A stretch of DNA of 14,376 nt from Erysipelothrix sp. UBA3377 (GCA_002359085.1 DEQB01000031.1:1-14376), one strand, 5' to 3'. Numbered from the stretch's first letter, positions 5,821 through 13,446 are shown. Notes: generated by a model from the letters alone, not told the origin. Made by a program: numbers and translations.

Positions 5821-7203
5821 ATGTTAGCTGATTACAATTATCAAGATCATTTAGAAACACCAGAAATTATTGCAGAAAGGATCATTAGTCAACTTGAGGT
5901 TGAAGGAAAATTAAGTTTTCCTCTTGATCCTTTTTACATTTTAAATCGCTTAAATGTAAGTTATAAGTTACTTGATTTTGAAGATCTAGAAGGTATTTAT
6001 ATTGTACCAAATGATAATACCGATATAGCGATAGTAGGTATAAACAAAAATAGACCCATAAAAAGACAACGATTTACAGCAGCACATGAAATTTGCCACC
6101 ACATTAAAGATAAAGAAGAACAAATGATTTTATGTCCTATTGATGGTAGAAAAAATGAAATTGAGAGATTTGCTGATAAATTTGCTGCAGAATTATTGAT
6201 GCCAAAAAAATATTTAAAAGCTGAAGCAAAAAAGTATTTAAAAGAAGGATATGTTGGATTTGATGATGCTTTAAGAATTTCGGTATATTTTGGTGTTAGT
6301 TTTCAAGCTTGTGTATTCGCTTTAGCGTATGATTTAAAATACATCGATGGCGAAATAGATTCAAATAACTTAAAAAGAAGGATTAAAGACTATAAACCCA
6401 GTAAAAAAATTAAAGAATTAATGATTAATGAAAGAATTCTTGATCTAAAATATCAATTAATAGATTATTATGAGTTTGTTGATCCAGTAAATGAAGATTT
6501 TTATTGGTATAAATTTACTAACAACTATATTTCAAATGAGGAACGATTGGAAGGTAGTAAATTAGACGAATCATCAATTAACACAATTATTACGGACTTA
6601 AGACTTAAAAAGCAAAATAGCGAATTTTGTTCTTCTGAATATCAAAGTATTATTGAAACAGCGGGGCAAGTTGAGATGTTTAATTTTATATTTCAAAAGA
6701 AAACAATAGACGAAGAATCAATGCCATTAAGGGAGCTCCATAAAAGACTTTATAAATATTCACCTTATTCTGAATATTCAGGTGAGTTTAGAAATACTAA
6801 CAATGTTGTATTGAAGTCAAATTTAGAAACGTGTGACTACAATTTGATATACCAAGAGATATATCAAATTAACAAAGAAATTTATCACATAGTTGATAAA
6901 ATGAAATTTATGAAGAATAGTGAGTTTATTTCGCAAGTGACTATATTACATCATAAGATTACAGCAGTTCATCCTTTTTTTGATGGTAATGGAAGAGTAG
7001 CTAGAGCACTCGTAAACTGGTTGTTTTATATGAAGGGGTTATATCCAATCTATATCAAAGTTACAAAGAAGGATGAATATCTTTCTGCTTTAGAAAAATC
7101 TGACAAAGAAAACAATTTTAATGATCTTATAGAACTCTTTATTAATGAAATAATCGAATCTGATATCCTTCTTAATGACCGTGAACTAAGAATTAATTCA
7201 TAA
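5821..7203 (+). CDS. ImmA/IrrE zinc peptidase-Fic domain fusion protein
   Basis: The 460-residue product combines two enzymatic modules. The N-terminal ImmA/IrrE (COG2856-type) metallopeptidase covers about residues 15-175, with the zinc motif H89-E90-I-C-H93 in FTAAHEICHH and the family's second motif ERFADKFAAELLMP (E115 a probable third ligand). The C-terminal Fic domain covers about 295-445, with LHKRLYKYSPYSEYSGEFRN and the complete active-site motif H384-PFFDGNGR-x-x-R395. Fic proteins usually transfer AMP to Ser, Thr or Tyr of a target. A degenerate inhibitory-helix candidate (QSIIETAG, near 279-286) lacks the exact SxxxE(G/N) pattern. Both active sites look intact. Downstream of the XRE gene and its promoter, it could be a toxin controlled by repressor cleavage. 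Substrates of either domain are unknown. Confidence 0.92.
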   Translation: MLADYNYQDHLETPEIIAERIISQLEVEGKLSFPLDPFYILNRLNVSYKLLDFEDLEGIYIVPNDNTDIAIVGINKNRPIKRQRFTAAHEICHHIKDKEEQMILCPIDGRKNEIERFADKFAAELLMPKKYLKAEAKKYLKEGYVGFDDALRISVYFGVSFQACVFALAYDLKYIDGEIDSNNLKRRIKDYKPSKKIKELMINERILDLKYQLIDYYEFVDPVNEDFYWYKFTNNYISNEERLEGSKLDESSINTIITDLRLKKQNSEFCSSEYQSIIETAGQVEMFNFIFQKKTIDEESMPLRELHKRLYKYSPYSEYSGEFRNTNNVVLKSNLETCDYNLIYQEIYQINKEIYHIVDKMKFMKNSEFISQVTILHHKITAVHPFFDGNGRVARALVNWLFYMKGLYPIYIKVTKKDEYLSALEKSDKENNFNDLIELFINEIIESDILLNDRELRINS

Positions 7204-7225
7204 GTATTAAATAACAAATAATATC

Positions 7226-7256
7226 TTCGATGTATTCGTCAAAATAATTCATCGAA
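7226..7256. promoter_or_regulatory. Inverted repeat upstream of the broken RpiR gene
   Basis: TTCGATG (7226-7232) and CATCGAA (7250-7256) form a 7-bp perfect inverted repeat with a 17-base centre, just before the ribosome site of the RpiR remnant. There is no T-run, so it looks more like an old operator than a terminator. Confidence 0.3.
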
Positions 7257-7268
7257 ATGTAGGAGTCT

Positions 7269-7398
7269 ATGGGTAGTAGAAATATCTTTCTTGAAATAGC
7301 TCAACTCAAAGATTTGACTCCTAGTGAGTGACAAATAGTAACATTTATTTTGAATAATCCACAGAAAGTTTGTGATATGTCGATTGTTGAGCTTGGAG
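7269..7398 (+). pseudogene. RpiR-family regulator, N-terminal remnant
   Basis: Starting at ATG 7269 (AGGAG at 7261-7265) the frame reads MGSRNIFLEIAQLKDLTPSE, a TGA stop at 7329-7331, then QIVTFILNNPQKVCDMSIVE. This matches the start of the RpiR helix-turn-helix domain (LTPSE..IA.YIL.NP..V..MSI.ELA). RpiR proteins control sugar and amino-sugar genes and are normally about 280 residues with a C-terminal SIS domain. Here there is a stop at codon 21, and the sequence ends abruptly at the recombinase repeat. TGA could come from an AGA or CGA arginine codon by one change. The gene is certainly inactive. Confidence 0.75.
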
Positions 7399-7913
7399 CA
7401 AATACAATTGAGGACAAAAAATGGTGTTAAGGGAATCCATCATATTTTTGGTAGAAAAGTATATAATATCTAATCAGGCGAAGGACTGATTTATGATTCA
7501 ACTAAAAAACCGAATAAAAGGTACATGTATTATTACGATCAGTCATCTAACATTAGGGTCAATGAAAAAATTCTAGATGAGCAAATTGCACCTTTAATTG
7601 ATAATCACTTCAACAAGATAACGAAAGAAATAATAAGAAAGAGGGTTGTGAGTTTGAAACATCTAGATTCAAACACAAATGTTCTAGATCACTTGTATGT
7701 CAAGGGAGTGATAGACAAAGTGTATTATAGGAAGGTAACGAAGGAGATTACAGACTCTATACGGCCTAAAGAGAAGGTAATCTATGACTTGACTAAGAAC
7801 ACACTAAAATGGGATGGTATGGAAGTTCTAGATAAGGTTCGAGTGATTAAGAGTCATGTAGATAAGATATTTGTTGATGTTTACAAAAAAAGATTATAAA
7901 AATTAAGTTTAAA
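7399..7913 (+). pseudogene. Large serine recombinase, C-terminal remnant (copy 2)
   Basis: The frame continues the same recombinase C-terminus as in copy 1 but starts later (QIQLRTKNGV), so even the Recombinase-domain part is absent. A TAA at 7471-7473 replaces the Gln codon of copy 1. After it, an open stretch (ATG at 7525, stop at 7899) codes for the helical C-terminus, and its last residues diverge through a small indel (KKRL instead of KKTIVKVKF). No ribosome site precedes the internal ATG. Many differences from copy 1 in the 3' half are at third codon positions, which suggests both derive from once-functional, separately evolved recombinases. Confidence 0.78.
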
Positions 7914-7930
7914 GAAATTATTTAAAAATG
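7399..7930 (+). repeat. Long direct repeat, right copy
   Basis: This is the second copy of 4419-4956. Together the repeats flank the VOC, XRE, ImmA-Fic and RpiR-remnant genes. Near its 3' end there are two short deletions relative to the left copy, and the match ends with ATGGTT. Confidence 0.85.
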
Positions 7931-7938
7931 GTTAGAAA

Positions 7939-7995
7939 ATATTGTACAATAGAAGGGAATTATATTAATTACAAAAATACTGTTGTATTTCTTTA
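7939..7995 (+). repeat. 57-bp repeat with palindrome, copy 1
   Basis: It matches 14295-14351 at 54 of 57 positions without gaps. It contains the perfect 12-bp palindrome TATTGTACAATA (7940-7951) and a hairpin AAATAC-TGTT-GTATTT (7975-7990). It starts just after the recombinase remnant. Its role is unknown: it could be a mobile-element end, an integration target or a regulatory site. Confidence 0.75.
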
Positions 7996-8151
7996 AGTCT
8001 TTCAATTAATTTGGGATAAACATGGTCTTTAATAAATTGTTTGATAAAATTGACATGGGTAAGGTTCCTTTCTGTAGCTAATTAGATTATAAGGGACTTT
8101 ATCCTTTTTTCGTACCCACACCTATTTTACACAATCAATGCTTAATAGCTG

Positions 8152-8180
8152 TTGCTTATGCTTACCATAAATGTTATAGT
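8152..8180 (+). promoter_or_regulatory. Promoter of the small secreted protein gene
   Basis: TTGCTT (8152-8157), a 17-base spacer and TATAGT (8175-8180), preceded by TGT (extended -10). The start site would lie near 8187, exactly where the left arm of a 13-bp inverted repeat begins. Confidence 0.65.
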
Positions 8181-8187
8181 TTCAATA

Positions 8188-8200
8188 AGAAATGCGATAC
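8188..8200. repeat. 13-bp inverted repeat, left arm (5' UTR)
   Basis: AGAAATGCGATAC is perfectly complementary to 8601-8613, beyond the stop codon of the 113-codon gene. It begins at the predicted transcription start, so the two ends of the transcript could pair. Confidence 0.65.
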
Positions 8201-8234
8201 TAAATCTAACTTATTATAGGGAGGACAATTTTTA

Positions 8235-8576
8235 ATGAGAAGGAAAGTATTCGGTTTAATTTCAATTTTTATGTTGATAGGATTGTTGTCAGGAGCAGTA
8301 GAAGCTAATAGTGTTATTTATAATTATAATCAGAGTAAATCTTCACAATCTAACGCAACTGCATTTACATCCTCATCCAATATAAATGAAAATGTTGGTG
8401 TTGGAATTACATCTTACGCTTGGCTAGGATCGACAATGCAAACAAGAACAGGCGGAGATTATGCAAATGGCATCGCTTCGGTATTTACTTATCATTCTTC
8501 AGGATACACAGTCTCAAGAATTTTAAGTGTACATAACTATGCTGGTGTTCAGAAAACTTTAGACAGAAACTACTAA
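8235..8576 (+). CDS. Small secreted protein, unknown function
   Basis: The 113-residue product has a clear Sec signal peptide (basic MRRK, hydrophobic core, probable cleavage after VEA at about residue 24). The mature part of about 89 residues is rich in Ser, Asn, Thr, Tyr and Gly, has no cysteine, and contains a patch with Trp and paired Gly (SYAWLGSTMQTRTGGDYANG). GGGAGG precedes ATG by about 10 bases and a good promoter lies upstream, so it is very likely expressed. I do not recognise the family. Its size, secretion signal and nearby lipoprotein, ABC exporter and bacteriocin-type ATPase remnant allow a secreted bacteriocin or signalling role, but the hallmark residues of the lactococcin 972 family are not evident. 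The mRNA ends carry an unusual 13-bp inverted repeat. Confidence 0.8.
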   Translation: MRRKVFGLISIFMLIGLLSGAVEANSVIYNYNQSKSSQSNATAFTSSSNINENVGVGITSYAWLGSTMQTRTGGDYANGIASVFTYHSSGYTVSRILSVHNYAGVQKTLDRNY

Positions 8577-8600
8577 ATCATAGAATACAGTTTATAATTT

Positions 8601-8613
8601 GTATCGCATTTCT
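8601..8613. repeat. 13-bp inverted repeat, right arm (3' of small gene)
   Basis: GTATCGCATTTCT pairs perfectly with 8188-8200. It lies between the stop of the small secreted protein gene and the ribosome site (AGAAGG, 8621-8626) of the lipoprotein gene, so long-range pairing might also affect lipoprotein translation. Confidence 0.65.
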
Positions 8614-8634
8614 CTTTGAAAGAAGGTATAAATT

Positions 8635-9762
8635 TTGAAGATAATTAAAAAAACAATCACAACATTATTGGTTGTACTATTCGTAAGTGCATGTTCAAAA
8701 TATGACCCTATAGAAATCGATGAAAATGCATGGGGTTACTCTTTTAACCAAAACCAGTTATCGGGAAGTTTGGCTGGTTTAAGAGAGGCTACCGAAAGTC
8801 CAAATGGCATATATTTTAAGATGAATGTGAAGGTTCCTTCAGAACGGGCTACAGCATACATTTTGGGATATGTAGACAAAGATACAGGTTTATTTAATAT
8901 TGTTGATTCTAACTTGAACTCAAGATGCTCAGTCGAGAACTATGCTCAGTGTTCATCCTATCTAGAAAACGGCATAGAGAACCTAAACTACTATAATGGC
9001 TATCTATTTGGTGTTGAGCAGTCGTTGAATTCAGAAACTGGTGTCTTGGAGAGAAATCTTGTTCAAATGGATCTAGATGCTACGAATAGAAGAATGATTA
9101 AAAAAATAGAAACGACAGGAGATATGTTTTCTATTCTTTTTCATGAAGGAAACGTATTTTATTCTGGAGGTTCAACAAATATTACAAAACTTGATTTACG
9201 TACGGGTGAAGCGGTTGTAGTTAACATTGAGAAATCAAATGGTTTTAATATCATTAACGCAATTAACAACAAACTATATTTCGGTACAGCTACCTATTAT
9301 GATGGTAATGATGTCCATAATTATGTACTTGTTGAATACGACTTTGATTCAAAAGATTTTCAAATAGTACACGATCAAGAAACATTCCAATTCCGTGATG
9401 GATCATATGTATATTTTGATCGTGAGAATATGACAATGCGACTATTTAATGAAAACGAAGATATTGATGTATTACTACAACAAGATAGTGGGGGACCGAT
9501 TCTCACCAGTGAGTATATTATATCTACCACTGCTGGAACAAGTGAAGCACACGATATCTATCTATTCAACAGGCAAGGGGAAATTTTGGGGACCTATGAC
9601 AATACTGAAAGTAATTCAAGATTCTCTCATTTCAGTCAAGTTATTGACGAGAATTATCTATATCTCTTTAGACATTTTGAATCAAAAGATGAGTTTGTTA
9701 GAATCAAGTACTCTGAGGGTACACTTGAGGAGTTAGAAGTATTGGCAGAGTGGGCAAGGTAA
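8635..9762 (+). CDS. Lipoprotein, probable beta-propeller-like extracellular domain
   Basis: The 375-residue product starts at TTG, supported by AGAAGG (8621-8626) eight bases upstream and by the signal sequence it opens. The lipobox V17-S-A-C20 predicts lipid attachment at C20 on the outer face of the membrane. The remainder is a series of short beta-strand units with repeating forms such as YLFNRQGEILGTY and NKLYFGTATYYDG, of the kind seen in DUF5050/TolB-like propellers; this fold assignment is inference. No catalytic motif is seen. It shares a likely transcript with the preceding secreted protein gene (59-base gap, only a lone TATAAT at 8593-8598 and no good -35). A terminator follows. 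A broken paralogue lies directly downstream, so the family was duplicated here. Confidence 0.85.
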   Translation: MKIIKKTITTLLVVLFVSACSKYDPIEIDENAWGYSFNQNQLSGSLAGLREATESPNGIYFKMNVKVPSERATAYILGYVDKDTGLFNIVDSNLNSRCSVENYAQCSSYLENGIENLNYYNGYLFGVEQSLNSETGVLERNLVQMDLDATNRRMIKKIETTGDMFSILFHEGNVFYSGGSTNITKLDLRTGEAVVVNIEKSNGFNIINAINNKLYFGTATYYDGNDVHNYVLVEYDFDSKDFQIVHDQETFQFRDGSYVYFDRENMTMRLFNENEDIDVLLQQDSGGPILTSEYIISTTAGTSEAHDIYLFNRQGEILGTYDNTESNSRFSHFSQVIDENYLYLFRHFESKDEFVRIKYSEGTLEELEVLAEWAR

Positions 9763-9771
9763 CAAGTTATA

Positions 9772-9805
9772 AACGGTGATTCATTTTGGGTTCATCGTTC
9801 TTTTT
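9772..9805 (+). terminator. Terminator of the lipoprotein gene
   Basis: AACGGTGA (9772-9779) pairs with TCATCGTT (9792-9799) as an 8-bp stem with one G-U pair and a 12-base loop, followed by CTTTTT. It lies 10 bases after the stop codon. Confidence 0.75.
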
Positions 9806-9807
9806 AT

Positions 9808-9824
9808 TATATATATATATATAT
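9808..9824. repeat. TA dinucleotide run
   Basis: Seventeen bases of alternating T and A lie between the terminator and the lipoprotein paralogue fragment. Similarity of the fragment to the intact lipoprotein starts just after this run, so it may mark the deletion point. Confidence 0.8.
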
Positions 9825-9835
9825 GCTATATATAG

Positions 9836-10202
9836 GTCCATCTTCACAATGTTGATACTGATGAGGATCATGATTCAATTCGCCTGTTTAATGGAAAAAA
9901 GGATAAAGATATTCATTTGAAACACAATACCGTTGGCGCTATCGTTACGGATGACTATATTGTGATATCTAATATTGGGATTTTAGAAGCAGATAGTTTG
10001 TGTATTTGATTATGAAGGCAATGTGCTTAGCATATATGTTGAAAAATCAAAAGGGTCGTTTATTTCTAGTTTTACACAGATAGTGATAGGAAACTATGTC
10101 TATGCTTACTATCACCATCTTGAATCCATTCAATTTATTCGGTTTGAGATTGTTGATGGTATATTGGGTGAAATGGAAATAATTATTGAGTGGGCAAATT
10201 AA
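9836..10202 (+). pseudogene. Lipoprotein paralogue, 5'-truncated and frameshifted
   Basis: From 9836 the frame reads VHLHNVDTDEDHDSIRLFNG, matching the intact lipoprotein around FDRENMTMRLFNENED. It meets TGA at 10007-10009, but the next frame from 10002 continues the match (VFDYEGNVLSIYVEKS against YLFNRQGEILGTYDNTES) and ends IIIEWAN, stop, against VLAEWAR in the intact gene. About two thirds of the 5' part is gone and one frameshift is present. It is the remnant of a second copy of the lipoprotein gene. It has no start or ribosome site. Confidence 0.85.
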
Positions 10203-10237
10203 GTTCAAGTAGTAAGTGTAGTGATTAAGGGGAGATT

Positions 10238-11101
10238 ATGATGGAATCAAAATTGAGTTTGGAAAATGTATCGAAACATTTTGGTAGTGTGAAAGCTTTG
10301 GATGATGTATCTATTGATTTTAAGCCTGGAATCTATGGTTTGATTGGACCCAATGGTGCAGGCAAGAGTACCATGATTCGTCTCATTGCGACACTTGATT
10401 TTCAAACATCAGGAAGTATTTTTTATGAGGATACTCCCATTTTGTCTTTAAAGGGTGCATATCGTGAGCTGATTGGTTTAATGCCGCAAGATCAAAAGGG
10501 ATATGATCATTATTCAGGTTATGCATTTTTGCAATATATGGCACTTTTAAAGGGCCTTGGTCGTAAAGATGCGAAGGTTCAAATTGATGCGTTGGTAAAG
10601 CAGGTATCTTTGGAAGAAAGTATCCATCGTAAGGTCGGTACATATTCAGGAGGAATGCGTCAACGATTAATGTTTGCGCAAGCACTTTTGGGGAATCCTA
10701 AGATTGTGATATTGGATGAGCCCACAGCTGGTCTTGATCCTTTTGAACGCATCAGATTGCGTAACTATATTCGTGAAATCGCGAAAGATCGGATTGTGAT
10801 CATTGCGACCCATGTCATGCAGGATATTGAATCGATTGCGGATGTGGTGATTCTAATTAATCATGGCAAAATTGTATTTCAGGGTGCGAGTGACGATCTA
10901 TTGAGTACTATAAATCATAAAGTATTTGAAGTGGATGTGGATGATTCAGAACTGGAAATGTATCATGCGAAGTATCGTGTATCCAGTGTATATAAATACG
11001 ATAAACAATACCGTGTTCGTTATTTGGATGCGCATCGATTAGACGGCGATGTTACACCCAACTTTGAGGATGCATATCTATATTATATGGTGGAGAAATG
11101 A
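10238..11101 (+). CDS. ABC transporter ATP-binding protein
   Basis: The 287-residue protein has all ABC ATPase motifs: Walker A GPNGAGKST (37-45), Q-loop in GLMPQDQKG, signature YSGGMRQ (from Y136), Walker B ILDEPTAGLDP (D160-E161 pair) and the switch histidine H192. About 80 extra residues follow the core, as in ATPases of ABC-2 exporters such as drug, bacteriocin-immunity or lipid exporters. Two adjacent ATG codons (10238, 10241) follow AAGGGGAG; the second is better spaced (6 bases rather than 3). The gene overlaps the permease gene by ATGA, showing translational coupling. It energises export by the 782-residue permease. The substrate is unknown. Confidence 0.93.
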   Translation: MMESKLSLENVSKHFGSVKALDDVSIDFKPGIYGLIGPNGAGKSTMIRLIATLDFQTSGSIFYEDTPILSLKGAYRELIGLMPQDQKGYDHYSGYAFLQYMALLKGLGRKDAKVQIDALVKQVSLEESIHRKVGTYSGGMRQRLMFAQALLGNPKIVILDEPTAGLDPFERIRLRNYIREIAKDRIVIIATHVMQDIESIADVVILINHGKIVFQGASDDLLSTINHKVFEVDVDDSELEMYHAKYRVSSVYKYDKQYRVRYLDAHRLDGDVTPNFEDAYLYYMVEK

Positions 11102-13446
11102 CTCTTTTTTATCACGAGGTAAAGAAATTATGGTCTCAAAAATCCGTCTTACTAGGGGTTGTAGTTTTTGTATTTTTGAGTAGTGGTATATGGTACTTTA
11201 ATCAGAGTTTAAATCAAAGTGAAACATATCAATATAAAGAGCATTTAGCGTTGAAAAAACAGTATGACAACTTGTCAATCTCAAAGGCAGTATCAGAGTC
11301 AAGTGCGACATTAGAAAGGCTCAGTTTGTATCAAGAATACCAACAATATATTGTGTCTCCACTGGGTATGGTTGAAGAAAAGGAAGTATTTCATGATCCT
11401 GAGTTTATCGCAATGTATGAAGCTTATACATTTGATAATGATTTGAATAAGGATCTTCAGTATACGAAACTGTTGAACGAATTTTATAGTGGAATCCATG
11501 ATTTTGAGGATTATGTGGATGAAGTAATGGTGAATATAGAGCGTTTGAAAATATCACCTGTTTGGAACACATATAGTGAGGGTCGCAAGGCGTATTACGA
11601 TGATTTTGGTGCGCGTTATGCGCAACTACAATCAGTTAGATTAGAATCAACAAACTATATCACCATGGAGAGTGCACTGAATGCCAATGTGGGGTATTTA
11701 TTGTTGGCTGCAGGGATTTTTATCACGTTGTCTTTATATAATGTGGATGAAGCAAGAAATATGAATGCCTTGTTACTGTTAACACGAAAAGGAAGAGTTC
11801 AAACCATTGTGATGCGTGTTGTTGTGATGGTGTTGAGTATATTTTTTATGTCTTTTGTGATTCATGCGAGTATTTTGATGGTGGCTCAATTGTTCTATGG
11901 AAAGATATCTTGGGGTGCTGCTGTACAATCGATTCCATCACTCTACACAGCACCGTATCTTTATAGTTTGGGGCAGTGGTACTTATGGATGTGTGTGCTT
12001 CAAACCTTTGCGGTGATTGCTTTATCTTCACTGTTTGCGGTGTTGTATCACTTGTTTAAAAATAAAAAAGTGAGCATCATTCTTTTTGTCTTTGTGGTTT
12101 TGGTGGGTGCAGTTTTATATCATACGATCGATGATACAATGTTAATGGTTCCTTTGAAGTATTTGAATCTTGTATCCCTTGTGAATGCACAACACTTGTT
12201 GTCGCAGTATAAAGTCATTGAAATCTTTGGTTTGACACTACAACAACTGAAGACGGTTGGGCTTTTGAATCTTATTACGATTATTGTCTCAATTGGTATT
12301 GTCTTGAATAGAAGTATCAGTTTAAAACGGAATAACTTAAAACTTCCACAAATTCCTTCTAAGATACATCAGAGATTTATAGGTTCTTTAAATTTATATC
12401 GCTTCGAAGCTTTTAAACTCTTTTTAATGCAAAAGGGGTGGATAGTGGTTTTAACCCTATTTATTGCACATGGATATTATCTCTCACAAACAGTGGGCGC
12501 CTATTCAACGTTAAGTTATGAAAGAGAAATTGCATCAATGTATGCTGAATATGGTGGTGTGCTTAATACTGAGAAAGAAGCGAGAATTGAAGCAGAATCA
12601 TTGCGCATCTCTGAGTTTGAAACTGAGTATAAAGAAATGTATCAATCATATCAGGATGAAGCAATTACAGAGGAAGCATTTTTAAAATACTTTGGCGAAT
12701 ATTTGGCGGAAAAACAATATGCTAATATCTATAAACATTTTTATGGTTATTATGAAGCAAGACAAGGGAATGTGTTGACCTATCCCAATGGATACCAGAC
12801 GTATTTCTCAATGATTTCAGAAACGCGTGATTTTAGAAATGCCTTATTTATGATTGTGGGGATGGTGTTTGTGATTACACCCATTTTTTCTCAAGATAAA
12901 GAGAAGAATATGGATACACTCTTTGTGGTCACAAAAGAAGGCAATCACAAGAGGATAAGAAATAAGATATTGATAGCATGCTTGTTTGCGGTGGGTTATG
13001 TCCTACTCTTAACCCTTAGTGAATATCTTGCATTTTCATATATCTACCCAATGAAAAACTGGAATGCGACGATATTGGATGTACACCCCGCTCCAATGGA
13101 AATATGGGGTCAATGGTATGCGAACTTATCCCTATGGCAGTACTTTGGGATTATGATTGGAATGCGTGTTATGGGTGCTGGTGTTGTTTGTACGATTTTG
13201 ATTTACATTTCAAATCATATTAAGTCCGTAACACTTTCATATTTAGTGGGTCTCAGTGTTTTACTATTGCCCATTGCTTTACAATATTTGGGAAATAATT
13301 TATTTGAATATGTGGCATTGAATACATGGTTGATGGGGAATCGATTCATCTTTGATGCATCTTCGAAATATACAGTTATGATCTATATCTGTGTGGTTTT
13401 GATCCTATTGATTACAAGTATACGACAACGAAAGTTAAACAAATAA
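11098..13446 (+). CDS. ABC-2-type permease with internally duplicated halves
   Basis: The 782-residue membrane protein partners the ATPase encoded just before it (ATGA overlap). Likely membrane segments lie near residues 18-34, 199-217, 240-262, 300-320, 325-345, 385-405, 447-465, 581-598, 622-645, 682-704, 711-731 and 758-776. Each half has the same plan: one N-terminal segment, an outside region of roughly 120-165 polar residues, then a membrane cluster. Paired motifs recur about 380 residues apart: RNMNALLLLTRKGR (M222) with KNMDTLFVVTKEGN (M605), and GQWYLW (G292) with GQWYAN (G671). This suggests two fused permease units forming the whole channel in one chain. The large extracellular parts could bind a peptide or cell-wall ligand, which is inference. 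Confidence 0.88.
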   Translation: MTLFYHEVKKLWSQKSVLLGVVVFVFLSSGIWYFNQSLNQSETYQYKEHLALKKQYDNLSISKAVSESSATLERLSLYQEYQQYIVSPLGMVEEKEVFHDPEFIAMYEAYTFDNDLNKDLQYTKLLNEFYSGIHDFEDYVDEVMVNIERLKISPVWNTYSEGRKAYYDDFGARYAQLQSVRLESTNYITMESALNANVGYLLLAAGIFITLSLYNVDEARNMNALLLLTRKGRVQTIVMRVVVMVLSIFFMSFVIHASILMVAQLFYGKISWGAAVQSIPSLYTAPYLYSLGQWYLWMCVLQTFAVIALSSLFAVLYHLFKNKKVSIILFVFVVLVGAVLYHTIDDTMLMVPLKYLNLVSLVNAQHLLSQYKVIEIFGLTLQQLKTVGLLNLITIIVSIGIVLNRSISLKRNNLKLPQIPSKIHQRFIGSLNLYRFEAFKLFLMQKGWIVVLTLFIAHGYYLSQTVGAYSTLSYEREIASMYAEYGGVLNTEKEARIEAESLRISEFETEYKEMYQSYQDEAITEEAFLKYFGEYLAEKQYANIYKHFYGYYEARQGNVLTYPNGYQTYFSMISETRDFRNALFMIVGMVFVITPIFSQDKEKNMDTLFVVTKEGNHKRIRNKILIACLFAVGYVLLLTLSEYLAFSYIYPMKNWNATILDVHPAPMEIWGQWYANLSLWQYFGIMIGMRVMGAGVVCTILIYISNHIKSVTLSYLVGLSVLLLPIALQYLGNNLFEYVALNTWLMGNRFIFDASSKYTVMIYICVVLILLITSIRQRKLNK

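Larger units (their letters stand above)
7926..8234. other. Intergenic region between recombinase remnant and small secreted protein gene
   Basis: No convincing gene was found in these ~310 bases. They hold the 57-bp repeat (7939-7995), a 19-codon ORF (8022-8081, MVFNKLFDKIDMGKVPFCS) without a good ribosome site, a weak AAGG/CCTT hairpin followed by six T near 8091-8110 that might be a poor terminator, and the promoter of the small secreted protein gene (8152-8180). Confidence 0.55.

Noticed and set aside
7329..7331. TGA in the RpiR remnant read as tryptophan (alternative genetic code)
   Set aside because: Other genes here use TGG for Trp and end normally, one of them with TGA, and the remnant is truncated anyway, so simple decay is more likely.
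8022..8081. 19-codon ORF MVFNKLFDKIDMGKVPFCS
   Set aside because: There is no convincing ribosome site, no recognised similarity, and ORFs this short are common by chance in AT-rich DNA.
8235..8576. Direct assignment of the small secreted protein to the lactococcin 972 bacteriocin family
   Set aside because: Size and context would fit, but the characteristic Trp, Tyr and His pattern of the mature bacteriocin is not evident, so the family was left open.
9449..9736. 95-residue frame overlapping the lipoprotein gene
   Set aside because: It lies inside the lipoprotein gene in another frame and lacks a start signal; the lipoprotein frame has a lipobox and a matching paralogue.
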